Shown in pieces: positions 35,719-49,437 of a DNA stretch of 64,000 nt. The notes under the pieces are model-generated. The model was given only the letters and a program-made list of their open reading frames with translations, ran no database searches and was not told the DNA's origin. Location: assembly GCA_027627225.1 (NCBI GenBank), contig CM051030.1, positions 8,378,001 through 8,442,000 of the forward strand, in the 5' to 3' direction. Numbering within the stretch: position 1 is the stretch's first letter; each line of letters begins with the position of its first letter. A program made the position numbers and the translations under genes. This stretch comes from Congeria kusceri. Taxonomy: Eukaryota; Mollusca; Bivalvia; Myida; Dreissenidae.

Positions 35719-35784
<66 letters not shown>

Positions 35785-36174
35785 AAGTAGTAGTAGTAGT
35801 AGTCGGAGTAGTAGTATGCGTAGGAGTAGTAATAATGGTTGTGATAGTGTTAGTAGCAGTCGGAGGAGTAGCAGTAGTGTGGTGGTGGAGTAAATCTTAG
35901 TTGGAGGAATTGCAGAAGTGGTTACGCTTGTGTTAGTATTAGTAGTGGTGTTGAAAGTGTTATTATTCGTCGGGGAGTAGAAGTGATGGTTGTGTTCATG
36001 TTAAAAGCAGTCGGAAGAGAAGTGTTGATGGTGGTGTTAGTGATATAAGTAGTTCTACTGTAGTTGTAGCTGTTGCGATAAAATAGTATTAGTGAAAGTT
36101 ACTGTTGTCCTGGTAAAGAAGTAGCAGTAGAATTAGCAGTTGAATTAGACATAGTACGGTAACATACTGTTATG

Positions 36175-36763
36175 TACGGTGTCCTGTTACGGCCATCGTA
36201 GTTGGGATACTTCGAACTGTGCTTATGAAATGGCGCCGACGCGCCGACACGATACGCCGAGGCGCCGACACGATACACAGAAGCGCCGACACGATACGCC
36301 GAAGCGATATAAACGTCGCAATCTCGTGTGTTTTTTTTGTATGTGGCTATGAAATTGGGCGAAAATACGAAGATAGGAAGATTGTACGTTCATATCGCTT
36401 TGGCGCATCGTGTCAGCGTGTCGGCACATCGTGTTGGCGCGCGGCGCATCATCTCAGCGCTTTGGCGTATCGTGTCTGTGCCTCCGCGTATCGTGTCGGC
36501 GCGTCGGCGAATCGTCTCGGGGCGTCGGTGTATCGTCTCAGCGCGTCGGCGTATCGTGACAATGCGCCGACACGATGCGCCGACGCGCCGAGACGACGCG
36601 CCGACACGATTCGCCGAAGCGCCGAGACAATGCGCCGACACGATGCGCCGACGCGCCGACACGATGCGCCGACACGATGTACCGACGCGATTTGAACGTC
36701 GTTATCTTCGTATCTTCGCCCAATTTTATAGCAACATATGAAAACACACACGAGATTGCGACG
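36175..36763. mobile_element. Foldback element, copy C, right end deleted
   Basis: The left end is intact. The element stops at gattgcgacg and passes directly into ttcagatatacgactgaa, losing its right terminal repeat and about 120 bp of linker. Confidence 0.85.
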
Positions 36764-37187
36764 TTCAGATATACGACTGAAACGGTTTACAAATTTGACA
36801 CTGCATCAGCAGCAGAAACAGAATCAGATTTAGAAGTAGTAGCAGTAGAACTAATGGAAAGGAACGTTTCTTGTTGTTGTGAAAATATGTTGTAGTAGTA
36901 ATAGAAGGCGGAGGAGGAGAAGTAGCAGCAGCAGTACCATCAGCATAATTATTATTATTATTATTATTATTATTATTGGTAGAAGTAGTAGTAGTAGTAG
37001 TAGTAGAAGTAGAAGAAGTAGTAGTAGGTGGAGGAGTATGAAAAGTAGTAGTAATAGTATCAGTAGTAGCTAAAGGTGTTTGTTGTTTTCTTGTTATAGT
37101 AGTTGTAGAAACCGTGGTAACTTGTTGCAGTAGTAGTAGCAGATGTAGTAGTAGTAGTAGCAGTGGTGGGAGTAGTATTAGTAGCAT

Positions 37188-37238
<51 letters not shown>

Positions 37239-37628
37239 AAGTAGTAGTAGTAGTAGTCGGAGTAGTAGTATGCGTAGGAGTAGTAATAATGGTTGTGATA
37301 GTGTTAGTAGCAGTCGGAGGAGTAGCAGTAGTGTGGTGGTGGAGTAAATCTTAGTTGGAGGAATTGCAGAAGTGGTTACGCTTGTGTTAGTATTAGTAGT
37401 GGTGTTGAAAGTGTTAGTATTCGTCGGAGAGTAGAAGTGATGGTTGTGTTCATGTTAAAAGCAGTCGGAAGAGAAGTGTTGGTGGTGGTGTTAGTGATAT
37501 AAGTAGTTCTACTGTAGTTGTAGCTGTTGCGATAAAATAGTATTAGTGAAAGTTACTGTTGTCCTGGTAAAGGAGTAGCAGTAGAATTAGCAGTTGAATT
37601 AGACATAGTACGGTAACATACTGTTATG

Positions 37629-38244
37629 TACGGTGTCCTGTTACGGCCATCGTTGTTTGGCGACTTCGACCTGTGCTTATGAAATGGCGCCGACGCGCCG
37701 ACACGATACGCCGAGGCGCCGACACGATACACAGAAGCGCCGACACGATACGCCGAAGCGATATAAACGTCGCAATCTCGTGTTTTTTTTTTATATGTGG
37801 CTATGAAATTGGGCGAAAATACGCAGATACGAAGATTGTACGTTCATATCGCTTCGGCGCATCGTGTCAGCGTGTCGGCACATCGTGTTCGCGCGCGGCG
37901 CATCATCTCAGCGCTTTGGCGTATCGTGTCGGTGCCTCCGCGTATCGTGTCGGCGCGTCGGCGAATCGTCTCGGGGCGTCGGTGTATCGTCTCAGCGCGT
38001 CGGCGTATCGTGACAATGCGCCGACACGATGCGCCGACGCCCAATTTTCGTATCTTCGCCCAATTTTATAGCAACATATGAAAACACACACGAGATTGCG
38101 ACGTTTATATCGCTTCGGCGTATCGTGTAGGCTCTTCGGCGCATCGTCTCGGCTCTTCGGCGAATCGTGTCGGACCCTCGGCGTATCGTGTCGCCCTTTC
38201 GTAAGCACAGGTCGAAACTACGATGGCCGTAACAGGACACCGTA
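37629..38244. mobile_element. Foldback element, copy D, internal deletion
   Basis: Both terminal repeats and both GTTATG flanks are present. The middle minisatellite is shortened at about 38040 (cgccgacgcccaattttcgt). Confidence 0.85.
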
Positions 38245-38419
38245 GTTATGTGACAAACTGATTGTAATTGTGTTATGTCGCTTTTTTAAATGACAGTCAT
38301 AGACATTCAGATATACGACTGAAGCGGTTTACAAATTTGACACTGCATCAGCAGCAGAAACAGAATCAGATTTAGAAGTAGTAGCAGTAGAACTAATGGA
38401 AAGGAACGTTTGTTGTTGT

Positions 38420-38467
38420 TGGAGGAGAAGTAGCAGCAGCATAATTATTGTCATTATTATTATTGGC

Positions 38468-38512
<45 letters not shown>

Positions 38513-38544
38513 TGTTGTTGTTGTTGTTGTAGTAGTAGTAGTAC

Positions 38545-38576
<32 letters not shown>

Positions 38577-38582
38577 CTAGTG

Positions 38583-38630
<48 letters not shown>

Positions 38631-38669
38631 ATAGTATTAGTACTAGTAGTAGTAGTAGTGGTAGAAGTT

Positions 38670-38725
<56 letters not shown>

Positions 38726-38733
38726 TGTAGTAA

Positions 38734-38767
<34 letters not shown>

Positions 38768-39014
38768 CGTAGTAGTAGTAGTAGTACTAGGAGGAGGAGC
38801 TGAAAAATAGATGGATGAGCAGTAGTTGTAGTAATAGAAGTAGAAGAAGTAGTAGTAGGTGGAGGAGTATGAAAAGTAGTAGTAATAGTATCAGTAGTAG
38901 CTAAAGGTGTTTTCTTGTTATAGTAGTTGTAGAAACCGTGGTGCCTTGTTGTAGTAGTAGTATCAGATCTAGTAGTAGTAGCGGTGGTGGTAGTAGTAGT
39001 AGTAGTATTAGTAA

Positions 39015-39101
<87 letters not shown>

Positions 39102-39115
39102 CAGTAGTAGAAGTA
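38420..39115 (+). repeat. (GTA)n tract, unit 3
   Basis: The longest GTA/AGT tract of the right arm, with ttgttgttgttg near 38512. It ends at gtagttttaaacgctaaagc. Confidence 0.92.
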
Positions 39116-39119
39116 ATAG

Positions 39120-39470
39120 AGTAGTTTTAAACGCTAAAGCCAATCAAAACTTAATATTTTGTGCTCGTACAAAATATCACGTTTCGTTATATTTTATTAT
39201 AATTGTGAGGTGTATATATAGAGTATATTTTTTTATTGCGTTGTATTTCATTTTACGAGTGCTATTGGAAAATGATATTTTCACGAGTAATTTCACAAAA
39301 TATGCTATACCATTAATAAAACCCAATGTTTTAAACGTTAAAGCCAAACAAATCATACTATTTTGTACTGGTACCACAATGTCATGCTTCGTGGTCTTAT
39401 ATTATAATTGTGTTTGTATATATGTATATATAACACCCCGCATTTCCGGATCATTACAGCTTGAGCATTT
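39120..39470 (+). repeat. Two module M copies, plus orientation
   Basis: aaagccaatcaaaac with attttgtgctcgta marks the first (39135-39230). aaagccaaacaaatcata with attttgtactggtacc marks the second (39338-39460). Mirror of 21,870-22,235. Confidence 0.88.
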
Positions 39471-39494
39471 GTGTTCTCATTTTCAATTAGTATT

Positions 39495-39705
<211 letters not shown>

Positions 39706-39979
39706 TCATAAGCAGCATAAACAGCAGCAGTTGTATGAGTAATAGTAATTGCAGTTGTAGTATTAAAAGTAATAATAGTAGAAGTTGTTGTTTTCAAGTA
39801 GTAGAAGTAATTGATGTAGTAGGTGTATAAGTAGCAATAGTAGAAGTCATTGTCACACTCTTTGTAGCAATAAATAGACAGACAATGGTTGAGGTAGTGG
39901 TGGTAGTGCTAGTAGTTGTGGCTGAGGTGGTGAAAGTAGTGGTTGGAAAACAAACAATGGTTTTGGTAGGGTGAGTAAC

Positions 39980-39994
39980 AGTCGAAGGATTATT
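39980..39994. other. Junction between inverted repeat and direct duplication D1
   Basis: About 15 bp separate the outer edge of the right arm (39979) from the start of D1 copy 1 (39995). Confidence 0.6.
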
Positions 39995-40189
39995 AGTAAC
40001 GACCAGGAAAAGAAGTACCACAATATCCCATCCTTTAAAAGAAGCATGTGAATGAATTATGTCATTTATTTATTTCAGAACACCATAATGTACATTAAAA
40101 TATGTCTTATATATACATCATTAACAGTAGGTATTGTACAATACTACTATAGATCAACATTTTAGTGAGCAAGAATGTTAAAGTCAACG

Positions 40190-40645
<456 letters not shown>

Positions 40646-41839
40646 TGTAGGACACGATGGTTTGTATATATACGACTGATAAATGTCTGGTTGGGATGTT
40701 GCATAATAAACATTAATATGATTATTGGGATTTCATATGTTATGCTATACTTTTTTACTACAATATAAATTATTAATTTTTAAGACGTTTTTGATGGTTT
40801 ACATCCAGTGGAGGCGTCTTTTTAAAAATTCATTTATATGTAATTTGATGGAATTTTACAATAATTATTAATGTCTGCTACATTCATAATTTATTTTGAA
40901 AACCTTTAAATGTATACATAAATGCCAACCGAAACATGCGGTCCAATGTGAACTGACGACAGTAAGTTACACCCGTATATGTATAATTATTTATACATTT
41001 ATAAAATGTACTGAAAACGGATAATGGATATTATGGTCAATACGCACGTTGTTTTGACCACATTTATTAGAATAATAATTACGCATGAAAACCATGAATA
41101 GACATTTCATTAAATAGTTTGAATGATAAAAGAGAGTAAAAAGTTTCAAAAGTTTTAAAATAATTATGAAAAGATGTTTGTGTTTACACAGAGTCTTGCG
41201 TATTTTTCATGATAACACGCCGACATTTCAAATTCAAATCTATTATGTTTTCAGAGGCAAATTTGAAGTTTGCTTAAATACTTTTTCATACATGTCGAGC
41301 TGTTATGGATAAAATAAAATTGAAATATGTTTTAATATTATGCAGTATCTCGTATTTTGTTTGTGCCATATAAGATCTATTTAATAAGCATTATAATGTT
41401 ATCCCGAGTTGCTGTAAACTTTAAAAAATGCGCGTTATTTTAAAAATTTTGTAACTTCAAAACGAATTTGGTGGCATGTATATGAACTTGTTATCACACT
41501 TTGATTATTTTGATCAACAAACCATTACGTCACCAGCAGTATTAACAGTATTATTAACAACAGTATAAGCAGTAGCATTATAAGCAGTAGTAGCAATTGT
41601 TGAACTAGAAAACTCTCGAAAAGTGCAGACTTCTGTCGAGGCAGATCATTTCATACTATATATGCTGTGTAACTAGTAAGTTATACAGCGTTATAAGGTG
41701 GAAAGATGCCTTTTATCATAACGAACAAGAATCTATTTTGGATCCAGAATATGTTTTGGACCATCAACAAAATTCATGCATTAGTAGCCCCTAAATAGGG
41801 CTTAGTTACTCACAGTGATGACAATACTGCTGATGACCT

Positions 41840-41843
41840 TAAC

Positions 41844-41877
<34 letters not shown>

Positions 41878-41919
41878 GTAATTCTGATGATGGTAATTCA
41901 GATGATGGCAATGATGATA

Positions 41920-41961
<42 letters not shown>

Positions 41962-41995
41962 ATGACGATGATGATCATGATGATAATGATTACTA
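41840..41995 (+). repeat. (GAT)n tract
   Basis: Imperfect GAT triplets. The Met- or Asp-rich frames are repeat translations. Confidence 0.92.
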
Positions 41996-42188
41996 TGTAA
42001 TTATGCTCCAAATAATGATTTCCTCGATTGTCGCGATACCATTTTACCATAAAATATGTGAACAATGTGATACGTACGCATACCCCCTTTTGGCCAATCA
42101 CATTCTTCACACTTATAAATGTGACAAATGATATCCTATTATTCACAGGCGTGTGAAAAATATGACTTGTAAAAAATATGATCCTACA

Positions 42189-42467
42189 GAGCTTTAACAT
42201 GTTAAACATTAGGTTGCTATATTTGGATGACATAGTTTGTGTTATCCTTCTTTGCTACTTGCTTGACTGTAATATTAAAATACGATATTTTACGTGATAT
42301 TTGTCAGTCTGTTGGAAACTAAAAAGTCAAAAATAAAACATGTACTACTAATACTGCAGCGGGAGCTGCTAATACTATTTCTACTATTGCTTCTACAACG
42401 ATTACCGCATCAGCCCTTGCTGCTGCTACAATTACAACATCAACTACTACTACTACTACTACTACTA

Positions 42468-42519
<52 letters not shown>

Positions 42520-42628
42520 TACTTCTACTACTTCTACTACAACTACTACTACTACTACTACTACTACTACCACTAGTACTACTACTTCTACTACAACTAC
42601 TACTACTACTACTACTACTACTACAACA

Positions 42629-42660
<32 letters not shown>

Positions 42661-44332
42661 CACTAGTACTACTACTTCTACTAATTCTAATACTGCTGCT
42701 GCTACTGTTGGTGCTTTAATTATCAGAAAAGCATGAATAAAAACAACAACTGCTGATGCTACTCCAACTTATGCTATTACTACTTTTAATAATCATAATT
42801 ATATACTTTTGAAATAGTTCAAGTAAAGTATGTAACAGGTTTATGCCACAGTGGGACTCCCACAATTAAAATACAAACTCTACAACCACATAACTCTACT
42901 TCATTAGCATCGTTCTTCCTATAGTAGACTATATAGCATATCGTGAACAAACATTTATATAATATAAACTTATCATTCTTATAAAACATTACAAACATTT
43001 TTATAATAAAACGTCATCTTTGTTATAAAACGCATATTTTATATGTTTATTAGAAATGTCTGAACATATACAATATCTTGGTTATGCATTTTCAAGAGAA
43101 ACTTTAACTCTTGGTGATCACATATTGACTCTCTTACACATTGCAGGTAGAAAGTCGTTGAAAATATATATTATATCTTATGTTTTTAGATGCGTCTACA
43201 ACAGAGAGAAAATAACAAAACCAACACCAACGTTTGAATTATGCATATAGGAATTTCAACATTAACACATAGCGCCATGTTGACAACGGACACTTCCATG
43301 GTATATCACTAAGCTTGATGTACCAGTATACAAATATACATATCATTACTTATCTGCCAATAAACTAAATAAATAATTATTACAAAACAATCATTTGTAG
43401 AATGTACAGATATCATATGGTCGCAGAAAACCTTAGGAGGGGACCCATATAGCCTTGTGATACTCATCTCCAGTTTATTTTTCTTATAATGCATTAAAAG
43501 GGTTTGTTCCTGGTAGCGTAACACGACGTTGCGTCAATATGTCAAGCTGCCTATTAACGTCTTAATAAGAAACGTTTTAAGTTTATTGTCTTATGTACGA
43601 ACAGATTTATATATTATTTCGGATGCTTAAATCAATTAGGAATAAACCGTATTTTTAAGTATTTATTAAACTTAAGAAGACAAAATCTTAAATTCAATTT
43701 CCTACTGTGGGAAACGTATCATCAATAAATATCAGCTCTTATACTTAGCAGCAAACAAATATGTGTATTCATGAATAGTTGTCAGTGGATACGACTTACT
43801 CTTCAGATATTCATGTCAGACGATATGATAATGCCGCAAGTCAACTGCCGTTGTTAGTTTGTTCCGAGAACACAACTTCCGCTTCCGGTTCCTTTCATAT
43901 TGCATAAGTAGCCTTAGCGCGTTCTCCGCTCTCCCGACACTTTTGTAGATTTGACTTTGTATTCTCGCTCAAAATTGATTATTCATTTTAATAAGTATTT
44001 CCCATTTTACATTTATACTTCTGTTTATCTTTGTTTATTTTAGCATGCCATTATGTGCGATCAGAATAACACATAATTTGTCCATTTTTGTCGGAAACCC
44101 CCTCGCCAACCCCCCCCCCCCCATCCCACTCCACCACCCAAAAAAGTTCTTTATAATAGCATTAAAATAATCTCTATAAATATATCCATAGTTGTTGAGC
44201 ATTACATAGTTGACCGCATTCGTATTATAAATGCAACTATTAAAAAAAAACCTTCCTGGCGGAAAAAACGCTAGAATGACGTCTACCCAAAATAACGTTT
44301 ATATTCTGTATAGGGGACATTTATAACGGCGC
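42189..44332. other. Spacer between D1 copies
   Basis: Holds a CTA tract (42430-42690) and about 1.6 kb of unique AT-rich sequence without a supportable gene. A GC-rich patch at 43850-43950 contains cttccgcttccggttcc, an ETS-like motif, but no gene start could be tied to it. A run of 13 C lies at 44110-44122. Confidence 0.55.
42430..42715. repeat. (CTA)n tract
   Basis: Near-pure CTA/ACT triplets with repeated ccactagtactactacttc segments at about 42570 and 42660. Confidence 0.92.
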
Positions 44333-44613
44333 AGTAACGACCAGGAAAAGAAGTACCACAATGTCCCATCCTTTAAAGGAAGCATGTGAATGAATTATGG
44401 CATTTATTTATTTCAGAACACCATAATGTACAGAAAAATATGTCTTATATATACATCATTAACAGTAGGTATTATACAATACAACTATAGATCAACATTT
44501 TAGTGAGCAGGAATGTTAAATTCAACGGGTACTACTGCTAATACTAAGTACTACTACAATTACTACTGCTAATACTACTACTACTGCTAATACTACAACT
44601 ACTTATTCTGCTT

Positions 44614-44660
<47 letters not shown>

Positions 44661-44706
44661 GCTAATACTACTACTACTGCTAATACTACAACTACTTATT
44701 CTGCTT

Positions 44707-44764
<58 letters not shown>

Positions 44765-46527
44765 AACAACTACTACTACTACTACTGCTACTACTACTAC
44801 TACTACGACTACTACTACTACTACTCCTTCTACTACTACTACTATTACTATTACTACTACTACTACTACTACTTCTACTACTACTACTACTGCTGCGTCT
44901 GTAGGACACGATGGTTTGTATATATACGACTGATAAATGTCTGGTTGGGATGTTGCATAATAAACATTAATATGATTATTGGGATTACATATGTTATGCT
45001 ATACCTTTTTACTAAAATATAAATTATTAATGTTTAAGACGTTTTTGATAGTTTACATCCAGTCGAGGCGTCTTTTTAAAAATTCATTTATATGTTATTT
45101 GATGGAATTTTTTAATAATTATTAATGTCTACTACATTCATAATTTATTTTGAAAACCTTTAAATGTATACATAAATGCCAACCGAAACATGCGGTCCAA
45201 TATGAAGTGACGACAGTAAGTTATACCCGTATGGGTATAATTTTTCATTCATTTATAAAATGTACTGAAAACGGATAATGGATATTATGGTCAATACGCA
45301 CGTTGTTTTAACCACATTTACTAGAATAATAATTACGCATGAAAACCGTGAATATACATTTCATTAAATAGTATTTTGAATGATAAAAGAGAGTAAAGAG
45401 TTTCAAAATTTTAAAAATAATTATGAAAAGATGTTTGTGTTACACAGTGTCTTACGTATTTTTCATGATAACACGCCGACATTTCAAAATCAAATCTATT
45501 ATGTTTTCAGATGCAAATTTGAAGTTTGCTTAAATACTTTTTTTTATACATGTCGAGCAGTTATGGATAAAATAAAATTGAAATATGTATAATATTATGC
45601 AGTATATCGTATTTTGTTTGTGCCATATAAGATCTATTTAATAAACATTATAATGTTATCCCGAGTTGCTGTAAACTTTTAAAAATGTGCGTTATTTTAA
45701 AAATTGTGTAACCTCAAAACGAAGCAGTAGCATTATAAGCAGTAGTAGTAATTGTTAAACTAGAAAACTCTCGAAAAGTGCAGACTTCTGTCGAGGCAGA
45801 TCATTTCATACTATATGTGCTGTGTAACTACTAAGTTATACAGCGTTATAAGGTGGAAAGATGCCTTTTATCATAACGAAAAAGAATCTATAAAACATAT
45901 TGGATCCAGAATATGTTTTGGACCATCAACAAAATTCATGCATTAGTAGCCCCGAAATAGTGCTTGGTTTCTCATTGTGATGACAATACTGCTGATGACC
46001 TTAACGATGATGATAATGATGATGATGATGATGGTAATTCTGATGATGGCAATGATGAAGAAGATGATGATGATGATTATGACGATGATGATGATGATGA
46101 TGATTACTATGTAAATATGCTCCAAATAATGGATCCAGAATATGTTTTGGACCATCAACAAAATTCATGCATTAGTAGCCCCTAAATAGGGCTTGGTTTC
46201 TCATTGTGATGACAATACTGCTGATGACCTTAACGATGATGATAATGATGATGATGATGATGGTAATTCTGATGATGGCAATGATGAAGATGATGATGAT
46301 GATGATTATGACGATGATGATGATGATGATGATTACTATGTAAATATGCTCCAAATAATGATTTCATCGATTGTCGCGATGCAATTTTACCATAAAATAT
46401 GTGAACAATGTGATACGTACGCATACCCCTTCTTTGGCCAATCACATTCTTCACACTTATAAATGTGAAAAATGATATCCTATTCTTCACAGGCGTGTGA
46501 AAAATATGATTTGTAAAAAGTATGATC
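44333..46527 (+). repeat. Direct duplication D1, copy 2
   Basis: See copy 1. Includes the shared phrases tagtgagcaggaatgttaaa, ggtttgtatatatacgactg and cataacgaa.aagaatcta. Confidence 0.88.
45902..46357 (+). repeat. 229-bp tandem duplication with (GAT)n
   Basis: ggatccagaatatgttttgg starts at 45902 and 46131. Both units end in ctccaaataat. The two differ by gaaatagtgc/taaatagggc and gaagaagatg/gaagatgatg. Present once in D1 copy 1. Confidence 0.9.
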
Positions 46528-46562
46528 CTTTGTAGGATCATATTTTTCACAAATCATATTTT
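46501..46562. repeat. 62-bp hairpin at duplication junction
   Basis: aaaatatgatttgt...tatgatcct (46501-46529) pairs with aggatcata...acaaatcatatttt (46534-46562) across a 4-base loop, with a few mismatches. In D1 copy 1 only the left half exists. Confidence 0.85.
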
Positions 46563-46745
46563 GATTTATTTTACTGTTACTACTACAACAATAACAACAA
46601 CTACTACTACTATAACTACTACTATTACTACTTCCACCACCACTACTTCTCCTTTTACCATGACACTCATATGCAGTGTCAAATATGTAAACCATACCAG
46701 TCGTATATCTGAATGCCTGGAATTGTTATTTAAAAGCAGCGACAA
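46563..46745 (-). repeat. Inverted fragment of the 16.55-16.73 kb array linker
   Basis: gcagtgtcaaatatgtaaac, cagtcgtatatctgaatgcc and ggaattgttatttaaaagca are the complement of 16560-16640. The preceding ACT triplets match the complement of 16640-16730. Confidence 0.85.
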
Positions 46746-46782
46746 CATCATGTTAGAATCGAAATAATTTTCGCATTGTCGC

Positions 46783-46910
46783 TGTTTATCGGCCAATAAA
46801 CGACTCTTTGTCAGTCTGATGCGTGGCTATTGAACAACTCGGGCTAACGCCCTCGTGGTTTAATTCGTACGCATCAGAGCTCTAATTCGTTGTTTATTGG
46901 CCGATAAACA
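46783..46910. repeat. 128-bp hairpin at start of D2 copy 1
   Basis: tgtttatcggccaataaacg pairs with the complement ending ttggccgataaaca. Inner pairs are tctgatgcgt/cgtacgcatcaga and gggc/gccc. Mirrored at 54014-54141. Confidence 0.85.
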
Positions 46911-47664
46911 ACGATCGATCGAAAATTATTTATAAATTACAATTCAAATTATAGCGGACTAAACGACTCTAAAAATAAATCAGGACTACTGTTTTCGGTG
47001 TGCGATATTGAGTAATAATTGTTTTTTTCAGATCGTTGATTCCATAAGGAATAGTACATGGCTGTTGTATTCCGGTGGCTTGTATCGCTCGAGTTGATTT
47101 TGTAGGGCTGGAGGAATACAACTTTACACAATCAACGACAATGATACAACCCAACGGAACACCACAGTCACGTAGTATTCCATTTATGATATTCCTTCCT
47201 AAATCCAAACACCGCTACGAAACAAATAATTATTAAATCTAAAAACAAATAATAACAAAATAGTGTTGCTGAAGAACGCGCATTTATACGTGTCATGTAC
47301 CCCAATGACCTCATTCAATTCAAATCAACATGTCATAACGGCGTCATCGTTTCTATAAATAGAACGGAGTGTTTCCAACTAAATTTCACTCGGAACGTTA
47401 CGATACTCAACGAACGTAAGAGTAGTCCGGTTTTTACAGCCGTTAAATACGGTTTTTTATTTCACAGTGTAGATTTTTTTGTATTTTATACCGCACATAC
47501 ATCTGTATTACATCATATTATCTATAGGTATATAATAAATAGCTTATTAAAACTAGAGAGTATATATTTTTTTTATTAACTTAACGTTTATAGATAGATT
47601 TCTTTATTACCTGAAACAAAGATTACTTATAAACATCATTGAACTAAAACAAATCTGAACAATT

Positions 47665-47742
47665 GCGGGGCATTGAACCCGGGTCATTGGCGTGAGAGGC
47701 TGTTGCTCTAAAAGCGCCGCTAAAGTTTACACGTTGCGCTAC
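47665..47742 (-). other. tRNA-like sequence in D2 copy 1
   Basis: Minus strand. gtagcgcaacgtg is A-box-like. cctctcacgcc gives an anticodon-arm-like segment (CTC if read as an anticodon loop). gacccgggttcaatgcc is a B box with one change. The acceptor ends do not pair convincingly. tRNA pseudogene or SINE head. Confidence 0.45.
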
Positions 47743-49437
47743 TTGTAATTTTGGACATGTTTTGTGAACAACGGGACTCCGGAAGTGAAATTGATTGGTT
47801 TTTGGACCACGTGGTAATTTCACAACAACCTAAGAGTTAAAAATAGTTGAAAAGCTTCTCGAGACGCTTTTGAAATCGGGTTTAAAGAATGCGTTGTAAT
47901 GATTAAACGAGGGTGTTTTGAAATTTTGTTAATGTGTCAACACTGTTATTTCGATCAATTTCATTAAATACGCGAAAACCAATGTCTCGCAAAGCGTGAC
48001 AGCGGTTTTTTCCGCCAATAGATAACGCGAGTACCTGTTTGTTGTTGCTCTTGTTTCATTTCCAATACCTAATGAACTCAAATCTGTGTTCCAAAAATTG
48101 CGCGGGAAAAACGTGAATCGGAACCTTCGCATTTTATGCATAGGTTCCATGTTTCAGTAACGATAAAAAACGTTAAGCGAACATGCTTATAGGGAACCAA
48201 AATTGGAGCTAAAGAAAATTTAATAACGGAAGGAAATTATGAGTAACTGCAACGAGAACCAAAGCGTCGTCTGTAATATAAATACGTCAATATAATTTGC
48301 CTGTTTCATAAACTTCGTAAGAACGCTTTTTTTACGTAAGAATTCAGAGGGCGTTCGAAAGAAAATCGGAGTGTTTCATAAAACTGTTCTTTCGCAACCA
48401 CCTTGTCAGTTTCAATGTAAAAGTTTAATACGAATAAATGGTAAAGAGCTGTCGTTATATTCGCAACCACCCCGCCGCTTCGGTTTAACTTCACCAATTT
48501 TAACAAATAAGGATTGTGATTACATTTTAAAATGCATTATGATGCATTTCTCTTTAAAATATCGAATTTAATTTGGCACAGGGGGTCTAATGCACGCAAA
48601 ACATGAGTCCATACAACTCTATATACAATTTTCTTGTGATTAGTCAAATGATTGTAAACACTGATTATTGAACAAATCCAATCAACTTATAAACAAGGAT
48701 GTCATCTACTAAAATAATTGGACGAGCAACCAAAATCAGTGGCTGGAATCACATATGCACAAGACGGGCGGATGGAACACTGATCGATACCCTTAGATGT
48801 GATGGACAAGCACAGTATCTTATAGTCTAAACAAGGTATGGAACAAAGCGTGGTACAGCAGATCTCACTATCCTTGTCGCTTTGTAGATCGCATCAAACG
48901 CAATGCTTGTGCAATGATACTCCACGGACAAGGGATAGCGAGTCTTTCTAATGTCAAGGTTCTGCTGCTTTTCCAACGTCCAGACAAGTTTGGTACGAGG
49001 TAGTCGCGAGCAGAAGATCAAGAATCAGCTCTCACCAGCACAATTAATTACATTCAATTACTTGTACGGCTGTCTTCTTCGGCAGCAGGAGCGCTTCTGC
49101 CTAATACACTGCGCGCTACCGCTTATATTGTCGCAGGTCACGTGACACAATAAACTCTCCCGGGTCATTCCATTTTAATTACCGGAATTTTAATCGCGGG
49201 GAGATCAGGTACATAGGATTACACGTACTAACACTAAGAAACAGAGATACTAGGCCATTGTCGTTACACCTTGTTTACGAATTCGCGATGACGAACAGGT
49301 CAAACGTAAACAAAGTATCGTGTGTTGTTACTTTTGAAAAAAGCACTGACTGGTCAAGTTTTTGTCTGTGTATTGAAATGTTGAAGCGTGTGGATTATTA
49401 CTGAATCAAGTCTGATATGAAAGGTTAGTTATGTCAA

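Larger units (their letters stand above)
33651..38420 (+). repeat. Three-unit higher-order repeat (1.45-1.9 kb units)
   Basis: The phrase gttaaaagcagtcggaagag lies at about 34126, 36000 and 37452. Each unit runs through a GTA minisatellite, the linker ending taacatactgttatg, a foldback element, tgacaaactgattgtaattg, cattcagatat.cgactgaa, and agcagcagaaacagaatcag into new triplet runs. The second-to-third unit is shortened by the deletion at about 36763. Units are near-identical over hundreds of bases, so the expansion is recent. Confidence 0.9.

Noticed and set aside
22971..38244. CRISPR-like reading of the regular GC-rich repeats
   Set aside because: Units are contiguous 21-bp tandem repeats with no unique spacers, in a eukaryotic context.
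45964..46462. Asp-rich acidic proteins
   Set aside because: (GAT)n microsatellite inside a tandem duplication; the opposite strand is equally open as poly-Ile.
46949..48506. Minus-strand frames of 60-80 codons conserved between the D2 copies
   Set aside because: Conservation is explained by the recent duplication; no domain, signal peptide or splice structure.
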